Of a DNA stretch of 64,000 nt, positions 59,183 to 64,000 are shown in pieces (position 1 is the first letter of the stretch; the number at the start of each line of letters is the position of its first letter). The position numbers and the translations under genes were made by a program. Source of the stretch: Moniliophthora roreri (Eukaryota; Basidiomycota; Agaricomycetes; Agaricales; Marasmiaceae); NCBI GenBank assembly GCA_001466705.2, contig LATX02000100.1, positions 558,001 to 622,000 of the forward strand, read 5' to 3'. The notes under the pieces are model-generated. The model had not been told where the DNA came from, did not search any database, and saw only the letters and a program-made list of their open reading frames with translations.

Positions 59183-60849
59183 CTATTGGATTTGGATATC
59201 ATCGTCTCCTTCTTTGTCATTACTCAAAGCTTCTTCGATTGTGTTATAGATAGTCCGTAGGAAGAGTGGTAACTGGGTACGTGGAAACGAAAATGGTGAA
59301 CCAAGGAATTTGAGTCGTTCCACGAAGTCGGGGGCTTCTTTGTCCAGGTCCAGAGGTACATAATACATAGATTGTTGAAGTTGATCCGTATGAGTGATTG
59401 GCTCCGCCTCGTCCGGCTTGGGTTCATTGCATGTTCGAAGGGTGAAATGAAGGCCTGCAAAAGAAGCATGAGTTGAGGAAGTAGAGTGGCGTTCCGTTAA
59501 ACTTACTCTTTGTGTCATTCTCCATACCATCCTCTCCAACATAGGTGTAGACGCAGGTTAAATTCCAATCCTCCGTGTTGAGATAGCGTCCTGGTTTGGG
59601 CTTCATGCTGGGTACAAGGAGGTTGGTAATATCTTCGTAAAACTTGATAACTTCGGCATTCTTCGGATCGTCAGTTCCTAGGACACCGCCTCGTCCTCTT
59701 TGTGCAGACCCAGGCGGACGGTGATTGAACTTTTGTGCATTTTCTCGTTCCAGCTTGAGCTCGTACCGGAGCTCCTTTTCTAATAACGCGTATTGTCAGG
59801 GAAGAGCAACTTCTAGCCCAGGATATGGGACACACCTGTTTGTTCCTTCTCCGCTAGAAGTTCATCTCGCTCCTTCACCTGTCGCGTTCTCTCTGCCAGC
59901 TCTTCCTTCAGCCGAGCCACCTCCTGCTCGACCATCTTTCTCTCTTCGTCCGCTGCGTCTCGTGTGATAAGATGAAGAACAGATGTCTTGCCTGAGCGAG
60001 ACATTGGTTCAAGTTTTGCCAGTGATTGAGTGAGCTGCGAGATGAGCCGTTCCTTCGCTGTGCAATGGATTTATCAACGAAGGCCAATAAGCCAGACAAA
60101 TTAACAAACGCACCTTCCAACTGAACTTCGTACTGATTCATCTGTGCTTCCATGAGCTGTTCAGCCTCCGTCGTTCGTGTACGATGTATTTCCTCGAGCT
60201 GTTTCATCAAATCTGCGCATCGTTGTTCGGCCTACAACATAGTTCTAACTTATGACATTTGCGTGGAGTTCTAAAGGACTCACTTGTTCTGCACGCCAAC
60301 GCAGCCGTTCCAGCTCTGCTTCTTTAGGGTTCTGCCCGGTTTTTCTCGCTCGGTTGAACTTGGCCAATGCAATTTCCTCAGGATCATCCGAATCCTCAAT
60401 AACCTGAGCATCTTCCACTCTCTGCTGCTGCCTTCTAATGTTCGTAGCTCTCGACTTTGCGTTATTTGTTGTCGGAGCAGCTCGCTGTTTTCCCTTGTTG
60501 TTCATTGTACTTCTTGCAGCTGGTTTTCTTGTACCCCGATTAGCAGCTGTAGATTGTGAAGCCAGCTCATCCACCTCCGCTTCCTCCTCTCCCACTTCCT
60601 CAGCCGCATCGACGTCTATAACTGATTCGATCTCGATACTGGGCGTCCGAGTCCGTGTCTTCCGCGTATTGCTTGGCCCAGCTTCATTGGATTTGGCTCG
60701 GGATTGGTTGGTAGATTTGGTAGCAGCGGTTCTGCGGGGAGCCGCTGGAATTACTGGCCCTAGACCACCTGAAAATGAGGTGATAGATGAGAAATATTCA
60801 GTCTAGGTGAAACGGAGGCCACACCGAGATCAGAGTCGTTGTCGGACAT
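59183..60849 (-). CDS. pcs1: monopolin subunit Csm1/Pcs1-like chromosome segregation protein
   Basis: Monopolin crosslinks kinetochore or rDNA-bound partners; in fission yeast Pcs1-Mde4 prevents merotelic attachment. Predicted product is about 430 residues. Seen: an N-terminal disordered region with a run of basic and acidic blocks (MSDNDSDLGGLGPVIP at the start; ARKTGQNPKEAELERL), then a long coiled coil (about 170-310, e.g. KELRYELKLERENAQKFNH), then the globular Csm1 domain with VIKFYEDITNLLVPSM, YLNTEDWNLTCVYTYVGEDG, LHFTLRTCNEP and LDLDKEAPDFVERLKFLGSP. Order and length (coiled coil plus C-terminal globular domain) match the family. It converges with TRP5 with about 100 bp between stops. 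Confidence 0.85.
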
Positions 60850-61737
60850 GTTAGATTGTTGAGGTATGTGACAGACAAACGCGCCAACACGTGTGTGATG
60901 TCACGCAACAAACCTAAGTCTTCATCTGCCGCCAAAAAAATCCTAGAGCTTCAAAGCGTCCAATAACAAGACAGCCACAGCACCCGACGTATCATATCGA
61001 CACGTACTCCCAGGCCCCCAATCGCATTGTCTGGTCCTTCATTGGAATATCGTCCTGAGCAATAATCTCATTCAATTAAGTACTTCGTTATCCTGTTGAA
61101 CTGGCCTTGTAAGGTCTCAAGGTCGGTAACTCACACTGCCTTGGCCTCTTCGCGGTTACGGAACCTGGTTGTCAGGAGGCTACGCATGCCTGCGAACTGA
61201 GGATTGACATTCCTTCGTATGTCCTTTCTCGGACTAACAATGTGGTGGATCCTTTACGTCGGTATGATACACATCATGCCATTTCCCCAAAAGTAGTACC
61301 TGTGCTGTCCTAGGCTCTTTTGGTGTCGTCTATGTGTTCCGACAACTTAGCCTTGGACCATATGTATATCGTGGGCTGTAGATTCTTATAATTCGAGAAT
61401 TGCACATTGACGAAATTCGTAACTCGTTCCGCCATAATATCTTTTTACATTTGTACAATATGAATGGTGCGTGACTAGGTACAAGCGGACTAGAGACCTG
61501 AGAGAGAGGGAAAACTCGAAGACGAGGAGATTAATGACTCGAAAGAGGATCTGGAGAAACGACTCCCTCAGGAGTCAGAAAGCTTGTGTAGTACTATAGT
61601 ACATGTGAACACGAATGCAAATTAGATCTCAATAAGGATATCAAAGGTACAGTAGGATGATATAGAGAACAGCGAACAGCAAAAAGCACGAAAAAATGAA
61701 CCCAGGGAATGAAGGTATCGCAAGTAAACGCCAGTGC
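60850..61737. other. intergenic region with a possible small spliced gene
   Basis: About 890 bp on the side of the monopolin start. A minus-strand exon pair is listed separately (60992-61234). Another minus frame at about 61316-61438 starts MAERVTNFVNVQFSN and stops after 40 codons; I could not link it to anything. The rest shows no structure. Confidence 0.4.
60992..61234 (-). CDS. possible short gene, two exons visible
   Basis: Two open stretches join cleanly. The upstream exon (61137-61234) reads RRNVNPQFAGMRSLLTTRFR then NREEAKA and ends at a GTGTGAG donor; the downstream exon (60992-61054) follows TTGCTCAG and reads DDIPMKDQTMRLGAWEYVSI before a stop. The intron would be 82 nt, with a CTTAAT/CTGAC-like branch region. 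Codon use looks protein-like, but no start is visible upstream: an AG acceptor precedes the first exon, implying a further exon. No family is recognised. It could be a missed small protein of about 60-100 residues or chance. Confidence 0.3.
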
Positions 61738-62581
61738 TCAGACGGTATTTCTCCTCGCGTGCAGTTTCCGTACAATAAGGTCTTTAGTATCCTGCAACTG
61801 CCAGAACCTAGGTCGTTTGCTGGGGAACATGTATGGTGTCAGGGCATGCGTAAAGCACCCTCGACGAAGGATTTCCATCATGAAAAATGATACTACACAA
61901 GGTCAGATGCGTGCTAGCTAGAGCAGCACACTCGGAGCACGTACTGATAATCTCGACATCTTTTGCGAGAGGATGAGACTCGAATTCGAGGTAGTTGTGT
62001 CCTACGCCGGGTATTCGGGTGCTGATGAATTTTTTGTCGCCGGAACGGAGGGCGTTTTGGTAAAATGTGCCTTTGGTTTGGTTGGTGTCAAATTCGACAA
62101 GCTGGTGAAAGAGTGAGATAAGCAGATAGAGTGGGGGCAAACACGTACAGTGAGAGAGGTTGCAGTAGCTGCCCAGATGTATCGTTCGTCGAATCGGGTG
62201 GGGATGGCGAGGGTTTTCGGACTAGATGTATGGTGAGATCCAGGTACTTGTTGATAGTGATAAGGGAAATGTGACTTGCAGTAACTTGGTACTTGTCGTA
62301 TCAAACAAGTCTGCGAGGGTTCCGACGTGTTCACTGCCTATAGTGATATCTGGTCTTCTTCCGCGCCATGCTATCTGGCTCAGCTGGTTCCCTTCACCGT
62401 CTGATACGGCAGTTGTGCGCAACTCGTCAGTGATATCAGCCTGGGAAGACTGGGTATGTGAAGATGTAGGCGAAGAGTCGGACGATGACTCTGTGGTGAC
62501 GATAAGATATGCTACCTGGCCGGTGGACGAGTCAATGAGGGAGGTGTTGAGGATGTCTGGGGAGGTGAATCTGAGCAGCAT
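61738..62581 (-). CDS. DUF6593-type hypothetical protein
   Basis: Predicted product is about 220 residues in four exons. Proteins of this domain are numerous in mushrooms and of unknown function. Seen: MLLRFTSPDILNTSLIDSST, then GQVAYLIVTTESSSDS, a Ser-rich variable insert, and RTTAVSDGEGNQLSQIAWRG, the pattern of DUF6593 (an outward strand, a Tyr-Ile-Thr strand and a T-x-V/I turn). After the second exon come RFDERYIWAATATSL, FDTNQTKGTFYQNA and VGHNYLEFESHP with a terminal FFMMEILRRG. The intron after TST is the least certain: a GTTACT donor gives the matching frame. An earlier ATG at 62599 would add six residues. Domain assignment is moderate. Confidence 0.65.
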
Positions 62582-62898
62582 GGTGGGCTGAGAGCGCAAG
62601 AGCAGGTATGGCAGGCATGGCAGTATATGAGTCGACCGGTGTCCGAATTAGGATGTGAGTTTGTGTGTCGGCTAAAAGGCCGGTATGTGCAAGCGCCTAT
62701 ATTACATAAACAATCTGCACGTGAGTTTGTCCTTGTTTTCGGTGAGTTGAATGACTGTCATTGGCCAGTGTGAATTTGGCCGAGGGTCATCGACCTCGAC
62801 CTCGACAACGACGACCACCATCAGCATTCTACTGTCCACCGACCCTGGCTTTCATTGGCTAGAGTAACGGTATTCCTTATTGCCCACCCTCCCTTGTT
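62582..62898. other. divergent promoter region
   Basis: 317 bp between the DUF6593 gene and the last gene. Contains the run TCGACCTCGACCTCGACAAC (about 62791-62810), a short direct repeat of TCGACC. Confidence 0.4.
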
Positions 62899-63977
62899 AT
62901 GTCCCGCACTCCCCCTTCATCCCCTCCCGCCAACTCCCCTTTGGCCCATCGTCAGCGCTATCCTCTAAGGCGTTCCCCCTCATCAAGAAAGCGCGCTCAA
63001 ATTCCTACCCGTAAACCCTCCCAGGCCCCCCACGCGTCCTACATTCATCCCCACCAAGACTTGGACCGCGGCATCCTCCTCCCCCTTCCCCAAAACACTC
63101 GCCGTGGATCATCCCGCGTATCATTGGCAGATAAATTACACAACGATACCCACGACATGCTCGACTCTCATATCAATGTTCGCGTCGGTGCCAAGCGAAA
63201 ACGCGTGGCCAGTGGTTCCAATGAGAATACCCATCACACCGGCAAGCCATCACGGGCTCGACAGCTCAAACGCTTCAAGTCTAGCAGTAACACGAGTGAA
63301 GATGACCGTAGCTCCATGGATATCGATTCAGACCGCCCTTTGCGCTGGGCAACCCGTTCGTCAAGGCGCCATGAGCAAGTGGAGTCTGATGAGGACGAGG
63401 TATCAGAGTCTGCGGAGGAGCTCGGTGATGAGGACCAAGAGGAAGACGACGATGAAGATAACAGTGAGTGCGCGTGTATATATCCATAGTATTCGCTCAA
63501 CGACTGCTCCGTCCCCTCAATTTAGCGGATGAATACCTCATATCTTCTGCACCGTCACGTGTTCTAAGCCGTCTAAGGAAAGACGAATTGATTCGTCTTT
63601 ATACTTTGGCTGGCTTGTCTGGTGATACCGAAGACTGCACAAAATCAGAACTAGTCGATTCAATTATCGATGCTAGAGATGATATTGCCTCTCTACCTCC
63701 CTCATCGCCACTAGGTCGTGGAGGCGGTTACAGCGACTACTCATCCGACGATGCTATGCCTGATGATGAGCCGGACGAAGCAGACGAGACACCTAGGTTC
63801 CTCCGTCGTCGAGCTACTACCGATGACGTCTCACGGAACAGTACTAATAGACCGATCAAGAGCAGGAGTTTATCCATGGGCAATGTTGACTTCTGTCAAG
63901 CCAATGCCAATGGCCCCACTCGATTCCGGTCTTCACGGCAGAGGCAGAAATCTGGAGAGAGCAATACCAGCTCAAGG
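62899..63977 (+). CDS. hypothetical nuclear protein with SAP-like segment (5' part only)
   Basis: The gene is cut by the window end. At least two exons; the second ends at a GTAGGT donor after about 63977, so more exons follow. Visible part, about 330 residues: an N-terminal Ser/Pro/Arg-rich stretch (MSRTPPSSPPANSPLAHRQR, then RRSPSSRKRAQIP), several bipartite nuclear-import-like patches (AKRKRV, RARQLKRFK), an acidic run (EDQEEDDDEDN), then a compact helical segment in exon 2: SRLRKDELIRLYTLAGL, then KSELVDSIIDARD. This resembles SAP/HeH DNA-binding helices, two helices joined by a short loop. It continues into a low-complexity region with RRRATTDD. Family not identified. Confidence 0.6.
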
Positions 63978-64000
63978 TAGGTCTACTTTGACTTGTGTTG

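Noticed and set aside
1..64000. tRNA, rRNA, CRISPR or centromere-type arrays
   Set aside because: Reading through I found no cloverleaf with A and B boxes, no rRNA motifs and no regularly spaced identical repeats; a covariance-model scan would be decisive.

Overview
The window is nuclear DNA of a filamentous basidiomycete, most likely an agaricomycete. Almost every gene is cut by short GT-AG introns of about 45-70 nt with CTRAY-like branch sites, genes lie close together on both strands, and several families are typical of this group: a WOPR regulator, a DUF6593 protein, GPI-type cupredoxins, a PARP-E2 fusion and a monopolin subunit. I saw no rRNA, tRNA, CRISPR array or bacterial-style operon. 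Species cannot be told from the sequence.

Layout. Positions 1 to about 6,660 are AT-rich, almost free of CG dinucleotides and without intact genes. This is a decayed mobile-element block that includes a recognisable pogo/Tc1-type DDE transposase relic (6013-6260), a 59-bp tandem repeat and a 24-bp palindrome. Base composition switches sharply near 6,660, and the rest is ordinary gene-dense euchromatin. In order: elongin A (-), WOPR/Gti1-Pac2 regulator (+), ADE4 amidophosphoribosyltransferase (+), an unrecognised helical protein (-), two tandem G-protein gamma subunit genes (+,+), mitochondrial-type thioredoxin (-), two tandem GPI-type cupredoxins (+,+), myotubularin phosphatase (+), S-adenosylmethionine synthetase (+), Kgd4/mS36 (+), proteasome alpha-1 subunit (-), RNA polymerase III largest subunit (+), a PARP-UBE2Q fusion (+), cwf18/CCDC12 (-), GUF1/EF4 (+), eIF2B-beta (-), a giant helicase with three AAA+ modules (-), asparaginase-ankyrin (-), TRP5 (+), Csm1/Pcs1 monopolin (-), a DUF6593 protein (-) and the 5' part of an acidic, basic-rich nuclear protein (+) cut by the window end.

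Most genes are core housekeeping: transcription, splicing, translation and its control, proteasome, and purine, tryptophan and SAM metabolism. The interesting material is (i) a roughly 2,340-residue ZNFX1-like SF1 helicase joined to an NF-X1-type cysteine-rich segment, coiled coils and three complete CbbX/SpoVK-type AAA+ domains; (ii) a PARP6/8-like ADP-ribosyltransferase joined to a UBE2Q-type E2 that keeps its catalytic cysteine; (iii) two tandem duplications within about 6 kb (G-gamma with different CaaX boxes, and cupredoxins); (iv) unusual splicing: an intron that appears to split the ADE4 start codon, two GC-AG introns lying in or beside active-site codons, and a 9-nt micro-exon in SAM synthetase.

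All exon joins were made by eye from splice motifs and protein-family expectation, without transcripts. CDS coordinates give the outer limits of spliced genes. Residue numbers and lengths are approximate.
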